Part shown: positions 33,286 to 42,519 of the stretch, one piece after another
How positions within the stretch are numbered: position 1 is the first letter of the stretch
Layout of the letters: each line of letters starts with the position of its first letter
Source: Capitella teleta
Taxonomy: Eukaryota > Annelida > Polychaeta > Capitellidae
Assembly: GCA_000328365.1 (NCBI GenBank)
Contig: KB300344.1
Span: 116,147-180,146, forward strand
Reading direction: 5' to 3'
Length of the DNA stretch: 64,000 bases
Made by a program: the position numbers and the translations under genes
Notes under the pieces: generated by a model
The model's database searches: none
What the model was told of the DNA's origin: nothing
Seen by the model: the letters and a program-made list of their open reading frames with translations, nothing else

Positions 33286-36200
33286 ATATTATGGCATTGG
33301 ATTCTTGTTATCCACGTGTGTTCCACGTGTGCCTCTGAATAAATACGCGTGCCACTACAATGACCAAACACTCCTCAATATTCATTATTTATAGAATGCT
33401 AACGCGAATCAATTTGCCGTACATTTTGCGATCACCTTCCCTCCCCCTTCCGACTATAACGCAGTCCACCTGTCGGCTACCCGATCACTCCGCCACCTGA
33501 GCGACCCTGGATCTGAAGAGTATTCCGAGATGACCCTTGACCCTGTATGTAGATAGAGGTCAAGGATATCTGGCACAGGATGCTCGGTAATCGGGTCACT
33601 TCCGTCCATTTCGGTACTTCCCGTGCGTGCATCGATTCGTGGGGGGGTCTCCAAGGCGCCGTTGACAGAAGAGCCAACCAGAGTGGACAGGCGCCTGCGT
33701 TGCCATGGATACCGTCACCAAGGACAGCCGTATATACGCCATATTGAGAGCGAATATGGGAAGGGGTTCTCGGAATGGAAGCCGAGGCGGGGTCGGGGGT
33801 GGAAGGGGGCGCTTCCGAACCCCCAATGCGCACACCAGGCGAGGGTTCGATTGATTTTATTCGCTTGCTGTACGCGGAGGACAAGATGGGCCCCACTCGG
33901 CCCTTCATTGCGATGCCGTGCGTTGCGTTGTTCCTGTCAAAAGCACCTTGTAAGCGGGGTATAGGGTTCCCCCAGCAGCCAGCAGCCGCATTCCGGGAAA
34001 GGGATGAAAGGGGGGAAGGGGGCTTACAAAGTAATTTGGCTGCACGTTGCATGAACAATGGTGCATTGGCAGGGGGGAGCGACTGCATCAGACATTCATT
34101 CAATGCTAATTACGGAAGTGGCTGAGTTATGTAACTTGCACTGAAGCAGCCAGTGCGGCGTCATTTCTTCAGTGACATATCCGCCGATGAAGACGGATGA
34201 GCGGCTGAGATGGACGCTGTCCTCCAGGGTCTGCTTCTTGTCCAGCGTCTTCCCTTTTTCCCTCTTCCTTTGTGCCTGCATCGTTATCAGCTGCTGCTCC
34301 TATTTACAACCCACCCACTTAACCTGGAAAACTCTTTGAGCTTTGCTCGCTGCTCCATGAAAAAAACTGACATTACGACCTCCGTTTGATCACGCACTCA
34401 ACGCATCATCTCATGTAATAATATACTTTTCAATAAACAGCATCTTTCCGTGACAGATGTATAATAATACAATTTCTCAGAAGTTGGTTCATATCAGTTT
34501 GTTCAATGCAAGCAGTGTGTGTATATACACACACACAGGGAGCGAGCCCAATATTGGCCCGGTTGAAGGCCGGGGGTCTAGCTAGCCTTGGAGCATTTGA
34601 AAGCAATCATGTTGCCATCATACTTGTCCTTCGCTTTAGCCAACACTGATGGATGTTGGAGTTCCTAGCAGAGAAGAAGAATAAGGTGGCTGGATGCTAC
34701 ACGTGGAGACTGCTGCATCTTCCTCTTGAGTCTCTTAGGAAGAAAAAACCGCTGATAAACTTCTGTCTGCTTCGAAGACGAAGGCTGCAATTAAAACTGA
34801 GGCTGCAGGAACCCATGAATCAAACGTCATCTGATGAGGAGGAGCCGGCCGCATGGCCAGCATGGGTTCGGCAATAAGGGCGGTTATTCGAGGCGATAAT
34901 AATGCTGAGTATATTACGCAGTCGCCCCGTGAAGCCACCATTGATGTGCCTCCGTACTTTACCCGCTAATACATAAGTTTCCCTAAACAGATTTGCGATG
35001 CTGCACAAGCGGCTATAGCCCCTTGTACCGCGCTTAAGCAGCAGGTAAGCCTGTGATCACCTGAGCTCTGTATGCGGTCACATGACACAGTCAAGTGAAT
35101 CTTTTGTGTCATTGATTAGCGATGCCTCCCGGGGTTGTTCCAGGATCGATACACTTGGCATGCATGGCACAGGGCGCTATGGGTGTCTCGCGAGCAACCC
35201 CACCTATACAAGCGTACATACCCCCAGGACTCTTCTATCTTCTACTCAAAATAAACTCGTGATTTCCTTCTCTTCTCCAGACGGGGTTCCAGATTGCGCA
35301 TTCGCAAAGCGACACAGTCGGATGCTGGTCAGTACAGCTGCCAAGCACTCAGCGCTTCCGGTCAGTCGGATCTCGCCACTGCCCGAGTCAGTGTCCTTCC
35401 AGGTAGGTTGATGACCACTTTGGCCGTTCTGTATCTCGAGATCATTAATCCGCTAACTCTTAACGGTCTAACCAGACTAAAGCATCCTTGAACGAATGTT
35501 TTTTTCCTCCGTCGAAATTTCCTGGAAGCGTTTCTGCTTTTGTTTGCCCAAACCAGACCCGAGCGCAGATGATGTGACCCAGTTAGCATACGATGCCAAA
35601 AGTCTTCTCTTGAATTCTCAATGCCCACGTCATGGGCCCCCTTGATCCCACCCTGGGAAAACAAACTGCTCACCCCCTCGCCCAAACAGCCGGGGCAGCT
35701 AACAGCCCGAGTCGCCCGGTGCAAGCTGCTAGAAGTTCTGAGAATCTTCTTCTTTGAACATTTGGACCATGACATGCACTTTGTTTTAAAGGAGCTTCAA
35801 AATACTTGGTACATTCTGTGATTTGAAACAAGCCAACGCGCGATGAAGCACTTTCGCAGGCAGTTATCGTCTCGGAGGAATCCTGGGAGCAGCGGTAATT
35901 AGCGCCAATTTCCTTGCGGTGCCTCGCACTGAACACCGAGACATGTCGTGACACCGTCGCGGCCTTCACCTCAACTGACCTCTCGTTCAGTGCTTCTCGA
36001 TTGCTCAGTACAATAATTAACCTGTGCGTCGCTTGATTGAATGTATGGCAACAGCAGACTTCTATATACCTGCAGTTTTGAAGGGGAATTCGCCCTTGAC
36101 TCGGCGCAATTCCTCAGCCGAGCTGCTTGTTAATGACGGCTTTCGGAGCAGCGTGTCGACTGACGGTCGATCTAGCCGTCAGACGATCATGCCGATGTTT

Positions 36201-39200
36201 CATCATAGCTCGCGAAATGATCGTTCGACGTCGATTGATGCGAGGGCTGCGAGCAGGCAGTCGGGCTGCGAGTGCGGCACCTTCTAATGAATGCCTTCGA
36301 CGTATGCCAACAATTGCATCTGAGTCAGTGCGATGCCATAACAATCGCTTCGAACGTCGCAAATCACGCTCCCTCTCTCAGCCAAATCTGCTTCCAATTC
36401 GGCGAGCAGCAAACAACGTTCGCATGCGACTACAACGATGCAGGCGTTGCTGCTGGTCAGGAGAATCCCGCGTGGCATAACCGTTGAAACCACTGGCGAT
36501 CCAACGGCGCCTGTCCGGCGATCGCCTTGCTCACTAATGGCCACACCAGACGCCTCGTTGCCTTTGATCAGCGCGCCCCCCACCGCGTCGCCTTCGTACC
36601 ACCTTCGCTGATTAGACCAATCTAACGTGCATTGTCTGCCGCATCGTTATGCAGATCTGAACACGCCCAACTTCGACTCGGTCGTCGATGAAGGCAATTT
36701 GATCGACCCGGTCAAGACGACTCGGGTAGGGCAGGTGTCGGCGTCACGTGGTCTTGCTCCTCCGCCCTCACCCCCGACGATGCGAGTTGGTAGGTGGCCT
36801 CGGGTATCTCTTGTGTTATTCGGTTTATTGGAACTCAGTTATACGTTCTTTGATGTTATGTATAATGATGGTTGTTTGTGTCTAACCATCCACGTACTCC
36901 CTTCGACCACCCACGTATTTCTCAGTACTCCTGAGCATGTGCAGTTTCACGTAATCTTCCGTATACCTGTGCATGTTCTTCTCACACAACTTTACAGATC
37001 GTGTCTTACGTAGATGTATACCTCTATGATTATATATACACACTATGACATAACCCTACTTTTGTGTAGTTTTGTGTTCTCCTTTCAGTGTTATGTAATC
37101 GATATTAATTAGACTTAATTAACCCCTTGTCTATCGATATTCCTTTACATTCGTTATTCTTTTATTATGCACGTATTATGGCGATATCTGCCTCCGTACA
37201 AAAGACCTTCATATTCCACTAATGGATTCGTATCGATCTAGTTTTCACCTGGTTGATTGCCTCCTTTGCAGTGAGCACCTCCAACCGACATCACGTCCTT
37301 TGCAAGCAGCAAACCTATTGCTTGAATGGCGGAGTCTGCTACCAGATGACGTCACTCGGGGAGATGTTCTGCGAGTGAGTACCTCTTTTCTATTTGACTA
37401 TGAAAAAAAAAAATATTTAAAAATGTTAAAAGAAAATCGTTAATTATTCTCGGTAAATATTAAAGGCCTATGTAATTATGGTTCATTATTTACCTGTACT
37501 TTAACTGATCTATATAGAATGCATTGTTGATTGTTTGTTATGGCTGTTGTGTTCTTATAACCCACCACCTTTTCAGCTTCACTGCTTCCTTTCTTCTATT
37601 AAAATGCATTCCATATTATAGTTTCTCTTATTGTTTGTTATAGTAGTAGCAAAACACATTAAACCGCATTTTTTCCATTTCATATAACCACTCTGTCAAC
37701 GCAATAACCACAACACTAAGTTACACTCTGTGTGAATTATCTTTAACGCTTCCACTATAAGAGATATGGTGAGTGACGTCATCCACACCTCAGTGGTCGA
37801 AGGTTCATGTCTCTGTCTATACCCGGTGGAAGCAGCTTCTACTTCTCAATAGACCTTCTAAAGATGCATGCCTTATGAAAACAATAGGGGTTCCAGTAGG
37901 TCGTACACTTAGATCATCCGCTAACCTCGCATGGATCGAACAGTGCATGGCAGAGACTGGAGGACCCACACGATCGACGCCTGAATGTTGCGAATGTTCA
38001 TTTCAGATGCAAGAACCCATTTGCTGGTCGACGCTGCGCCGAAAGACGCCCTGACCCTAGCGTCACTGACATCATTCGAACTGGCGGCAGTACGTATCTC
38101 GATCAGCCTGCCTCCTCCTCCTCCTCTTCCTCCTCCTCCTGCGGCAGCATGTGTATCATTCGCAGCTTAGAAACTCCCCTCTTCCAATTCCTCTTCCTGA
38201 TCAAACGGGAAACGGGTGGCGGTCTGTTAACTCCTCATGACCTCTTTGAACTAACATTAAGATTTCGTGATTCACTTTTTATAGTCAATATTATCATTAT
38301 TCAAGAATGCGCTTGGTTCTATATTAAAGATCGCTGCATGCCTTAGTAAAAATTCTTTAGACGCCTTTATTTTCAATTCTATGAAAGTATTTCTCATGTC
38401 TCTATTTTTAAAATTTAATTACTTTAAGAAATATTCCGTACTGAGTATTTTTTTTTTAGTATTCTCAATTCATTACCACTTTCTTTACATTTATTTCATT
38501 ATAATTACGTGAGATTCGATGCGTCAGATCACAAGATAGTTTTAGCTCCATTTTTCCTTCCTTTTATCATTTGAATAACTGCACCGTCATATCCGTAGTC
38601 TATCTAACCACGTGAATGCCCACGTGAATCACGAGGTTTTAGTCCTAAACTAACCACGTTCCCCTGGGGCCGCCTCTTGTACTCTTTATTTACTAATCGA
38701 GATTTTCCCTCCAATCAGCTTGCAGCCGGATAAGTGCATCATGTGACCATCATGTGACCAGCGCATGCCAAACAAAACGGCGACTTGCTCTTTTTTTTTT
38801 TCCTGAAATAGTTAGAGTTTATTTTGTCTCCTAGGTGTAAGGACGGCCATGGCGGAAATCGATGTCAAGACTATGACACATTCCACCTCATCAAAGAACT
38901 AGAGAGTATGTATATCGATGTTGTAGCGATGACTCCAGCATGACCCCGTGACGTCACTGCATGACTGCCGTCTGGCACCATAGAAGAAATAAAAATTAGC
39001 TTCTCCGATGATCCTGCAGAACTGGTTAATTAATAATTAGTCGTTTAAATCGAGATATTAAGTTTCAATTTCTGCAAAATCGGGGAAGCATTTTTTTTTT
39101 TCCGTTTTCTGCACCTCACCTAATGTCTTCATGGGAATTCCCCCATTTTTCGCGTTGAATGTACATTATCCCCAATAGATATTTTTTTGTATTCAATTAA

Positions 39201-41546
39201 CATAGTTGGTGTATATCTCCTTTTTTAACTCCTAGCTTCAAGGCACTTAACACACTGGCTTCCTCGCAAACCTTTTTTTTTTTTTTTCTACACTTGAGTA
39301 GACAGATGTTGATTCATTTCATGTAATGCCAAGAATTTCACGTATTATGTAACATTTTTATCATTTTACTGTTGTGTACGCACCTCACGCACTTGCATGT
39401 CACGCACACTGCACACACACCCTCACACACACAAGAGGAGGTTGCGTTGATGTTACGACCCCCAGCAAAGTCGGCCGCCGTGAGACCCGGCGCTGGTAGC
39501 GCCCTCTCCGGCAGCACGAGGCATCATTCGACGCCGTTTCATTTCGACGCCGCGAATCGAGCGATCTGGGGAGGCTCCTTCGTGAAAGCGTCCGTCTTCT
39601 TTGTTCGCTACCAAAGTGGCTACAATCAAAATCGCATTTGTCTGAAGCAATACTCGCCTATACGTGCAGCCGCAGACAACCAGCGTGACTCAGACGTATG
39701 TGCCGTGACGTTTTCGCGGCAAAGCAAAGCAGATGCCTCCCCATGCCGATCGCCCTGGATGCGGCGGCCCCTGGATTGGATCCCATCCAGCATCTCTGTT
39801 GCGGCTCGCGGTGCAGCGCCAACATCCGCAGATGCTGTTTGGCGGTGAGGCCGCTGGAGTGCGGGAGACCACCCGGTTCCTCCTCCTCCTCATCCCCGCG
39901 CCTCCTTGCACCGTGCGCTCACTTTTTCCCCTTCACTGCTAACTGATCCTCATGTTGTCCCAAGATTTCTTGTTAGTTTTGAGGAAGAGCGATAATTTGT
40001 TTTCAAAAAGACTGCGCCATGGGCTTCATAGCATGTAATATCGAGATGCACACAGGTCGGTCGCACCCTGGTGTGACCTATGACCTATCCGGACGAAACA
40101 GTCACGTGGTCTTGCCTTCTGCGTGTTTTTATTTGCCGGCGTTTCGCCGTTCGGAGGGCGGCGCTACCTGCGATGATCAAAGAGAGGGCTCGCATCTGCT
40201 CAGCACAATGTTACTCTAAACACACGTTTTTCTCGCAGCGGCAGAAATTCCTCTGTTATTGTTAGCGGAGAAAAAGTTCCGTCTGCATCGGCTTCTTGCG
40301 CCGTCCTCAGCCGCGAGTCCGTCTAGACGCAGTCGACGAGAACCTCCGCCGCGACTTTTTCAAATTTCCTTGCCAATTGTTCAACACTCAATGCCAGCCA
40401 TTTACGCCTTGATTTATGTGCTCATTGTTGTTTTTCTGTTCTGCAGAACGGGACTCACACAGCCAAGACCGGACGCGCACCATAGCGGGCCTGGTCATCG
40501 GGGCTGTTGTTTTGGCGCTCATTTGCATCACTTCGTACATCTTGGCAAAGTCAGTTAGTCAGAAGCTCACCAAGAATGCTGCTAAATGTTTCATTACAGG
40601 AGAAAGAGAATTCAGTTTCACAAGCGCAGAGCAAAGAAGCGTGCAGAGAAGGCGAAATCGAACAACGGGAGCATCCAACCTCTGCTGCTGCAAGACAACG
40701 GGCTGAAAACTCGAAGCGACACTCGCTCTCAGCAGTGTCAGCACACGGTACGCAATCATAACGTATTGTAAATCATAACGCACTTTACACGTTATGACTT
40801 CCTTCCAGAATCGCGGTGTCGACATCAGCGTGCAGACTGAGGCGACCCTGCTCACTCCCAGTCCCTCAGATGACTGCTCCCTGCCTTCCTACGACCGCCC
40901 ACTTCCCAGCCGGCCTCTTCCCCGCCAGAACACTGCTCCCAGTTGCCTCCAGGTTCCAGATGGCGGCGGGTGTCGCCCTCGCCTGAACGGAGTGTCCATA
41001 ACCCCTGACATGGCCATGTACCGCCCTCCAACCAACGTGGCCGTCGTGAACGCCATCGTAGAACCTGACAGGGAAGAAATGTCACCGCAAAATGAAATGA
41101 ACAAACTGTCAGATTACGAAGAAGCCAGTGACCTTGAAGTCAACATGGAGAGCGAAGCCGATGTCGCCGGTCTAGACGACGATGACGTTGACCACGGGCG
41201 GCGCTCCATGGAGCCACTGACGTCGTCAAGTACATCGGAGGACGAGGAGGCCTCCACCACCTCTGACTCCAGCATTGGTGAGGAAATCGCGCTGTTTCAG
41301 CAGTTGGCGCGTAATCCGCGAGTGCCTTCAACGCCCAGTCACACCAGTCAGAACAGCCTGACCTGGCCCAGTGAGTTTGCTACTCCTCACTCACCAATCC
41401 TGTCTTCTCCACGCCAGCCCCCTCCCCCGTACATCCAAAACAACGGCTACAGTGGTGTGAAGCAGCCTCGTTCTGATGTGTACAATGCTCGCAATGGTGA
41501 GTTTCCGTTTCCCTATGACCCCGACCCAGATGCCACTGTGGTTTAA
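28364..41546 (+). CDS. NRG: Neuregulin: type II-like N-terminus, Ig, EGF, transmembrane and cytoplasmic tail
   Basis: The span includes introns. Exons: 28364-28913, 32372-32540, 35281-35402, 36655-36789, 37272-37374, then either 38007-38089 or 38835-38905, then 40447-40549, 40600-40747 and 40809-41546. All phases join, giving 712 residues with the second EGF exon or 716 with the first. A signal peptide (hydrophobic YVVLGLLVYIQSAFG) is followed by a region like vertebrate type II/GGF2 neuregulin (VVFEGTASAV, GQPYVVFLN, ending YTCKGCG). The Ig domain has Cys208, Trp220 and DAGQYSC at 254-260. A Pro/Ser spacer leads to an EGF domain at 336-370 with six Cys. The membrane segment is about 396-417, followed by a basic stop-transfer segment and a tail with QPPPPY and acidic Ser clusters. 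By family knowledge it is the ErbB ligand precursor. ATGs at 28283 and 28379 are alternatives. Confidence 0.9.
28914..32371. other. Neuregulin intron 1
   Basis: 3.5 kb. Apart from the candidate first exon at 31173, I see only mixed sequence with short frames on both strands and no clear repeat. Confidence 0.5.
31173..31293 (+). CDS. Candidate alternative first exon of neuregulin
   Basis: It starts MSGHLVIFVVYAVSS, which looks like a short secretory signal, followed by a very acidic tyrosine-rich stretch (WEYYDYDDDYEENE) and RFHFD. It ends at a GT donor (gacg|gtaatt) in phase 1, the phase in which the Ig exon at 32372 is entered, as the first exon 28364-28913 does. Spliced forward it would give a short secretory N-terminus in place of the type II-like region. 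No acceptor is needed if it has its own promoter. Transcript evidence is lacking. Confidence 0.5.
32541..35280. other. Neuregulin intron 2, within the Ig domain
   Basis: 2.7 kb. It has a GAG-rich stretch near 32949-32977, a T-run (about 33247-33267), a GC-rich island at 33.45-34.1 kb with overlapping open frames on both strands, and a CA repeat near 34520-34538. None of the frames shows a recognisable domain with matching splice sites. Confidence 0.45.
36076..36287 (+). CDS. Candidate Ser-rich alternative terminal exon of neuregulin
   Basis: A good acceptor (tatacctgcag) opens a frame in phase 1, the phase left by the Ig exon ending at 35402. The frame reads VLKGNSPLTRRNSSAELL and then many Ser, Thr and Arg (RSSVSTDGRSS) before a stop at 36285-36287. 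Used as a last exon it would make a secreted Ig-only product without EGF. No donor in the right place is seen, so it is either terminal or not an exon. The surrounding DNA is GC-rich, which also makes chance frames more likely. Confidence 0.3.
38007..38089 (+). CDS. Neuregulin alternative EGF exon A
   Basis: Acceptor tttcag at 38001-38006, donor gtacgt at 38090. It enters in phase 2 and leaves in phase 1. Read after the upstream EGF exon it gives ECKNPFAGRRC, supplying the fifth and sixth EGF cysteines, then AERRPDPSVTDIIRTGG as juxtamembrane sequence. Length 83 bases. It can be exchanged for the exon at 38835. Confidence 0.75.
38835..38905 (+). CDS. Neuregulin alternative EGF exon B
   Basis: Acceptor ctcctag ending at 38834, donor gtatgt at 38906. 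Phase 2 in, phase 1 out, as in exon A. It gives ECKDGHGGNRC followed by QDYDTFHLIKELE. Length 71 bases. If both A and B were included the frame would break and reach a stop inside B. Confidence 0.8.
39000..40446. other. Neuregulin intron before the transmembrane exon
   Basis: 1.5 kb. It contains T-runs and a GC-rich part at 39.44-39.95 kb where several frames are open on both strands. A 42-base piece after 39437 could act as a phase 1-1 exon, but its acceptor is poor. I do not annotate exons here. Confidence 0.4.
40748..40808. promoter_or_regulatory. 61-base neuregulin intron packed with CATAACG motifs
   Basis: This very short intron contains ATCATAACG at 40755-40763 and 40772-40780 (the second as ATCATAACGCAC) and the inverse CGTTATGA at 40790-40797. 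The motif is enriched across the window. Function unknown. Confidence 0.5.
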
Positions 41547-41714
41547 CTTATTAATTGTTCGTAGTCATTTCATCATTTATTTATCTCTTTGATTCCTTCT
41601 TCTTTACCTCATATTTTTTTATATCGAACACAAACTTGAATTTTGTTGATTATTATTTTTCTGTGTTGAGTACTTGGACTATTTTTGTACAATGTGCAAT
41701 AATCATATTTATTT

Positions 41715-41720
41715 AATAAA
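41715..41720 (+). terminator. Polyadenylation signal of neuregulin
   Basis: AATAAA 169 bases after the neuregulin stop codon, followed by a GT-rich stretch (gatgttgtgtgtcc), the usual order for cleavage and polyadenylation. Confidence 0.65.
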
Positions 41721-42519
41721 GCATGATGTTGTGTGTCCAGAATGTTCAATGGGTGCTGTTATACCATCGACTTGAGCCAAACCGCATGTACGTGCACCTT
41801 GGTGTGCGCAGGTGTATAAACGGCGTAATTGCATTCCAAATGAATGAAGTCCCATTCCAATTTGTTGTCATTTTAATCTACTCCCGTTTCTAGTTCTGTA
41901 CATAGATTGATTCGCCCAGAGTGTAACTTAAGTAAAGGGCCAGTACTCTCGCGTATACTCTGTGCCTTATACTGTTTCAATGAATATAATAAGGCATACA
42001 AGTAATCCATGTAATTAATTATGCATGAACTATGCAGTCATCACCCAGGAATAATGCGCTTCATCATCTCATTGTTAATTAATCCGCTTAAAAGAGTTCA
42101 TTGATTTCTGTGGTGTTCAATTACTTATAAGCGATGTCATTGTTGACTCTTTTTCTCCATGATATTTATTCACCTGCAGTGGGGGCTATGACCTTTGACC
42201 TCTGGGGGTCATTCTCCCCTCCACTCTTCTTTTCTCTTCGTTATTCATCATGCAATAAAAATTTTCACAATTCAACTTCTTCAAATATTTTTTCTTCCAA
42301 GCCTTTTAACCACTGATCAATTTGGGAATTGATCAGGTGGTAAAGTTTTTATGTCTCCACAATTAATGAATAAACAGAAGGCATAAAATCGACTTGACAA
42401 CATTGTTTTAATGGCAAGGTGCACAATTAGAAGAAAACATCTAAAACCACATGTTACAAAACAAGCAACTTTGATCGATAAGCAAAACATTCAAGAATTT
42501 AAATATTCACAACCAAGAA
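41721..42519. other. Convergent 3' ends of neuregulin and the SR protein gene
   Basis: No coding sequence. A near-perfect hairpin lies at 42309-42341. Confidence 0.5.
42309..42341. repeat. Hairpin between convergent genes
   Basis: ACCACTGATCAATT, loop tggg, then AATTGATCAGGTGGT. The arms pair with one bulged base. It lies about 180 bases beyond the SR gene stop codon and could be in its 3' untranslated region. Confidence 0.7.

Noticed and set aside
33477-34125. Overlapping open frames of 110-208 codons on both strands in neuregulin intron 2
   Set aside because: The stretch is GC-rich, which lengthens chance frames on both strands at once. No domain, heptad pattern or matching splice phase was seen.
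36114-36583. Several Arg-rich frames on both strands
   Set aside because: Frames in all phases are open because of base composition. Only the 36076-36287 frame has a good acceptor in the right phase, and that one is kept as a low-confidence candidate.
39437-39478. Possible 42-base optional juxtamembrane exon of neuregulin
   Set aside because: The phases would fit (1-1), but the acceptor lacks a pyrimidine tract and lies in CA-repeat sequence.
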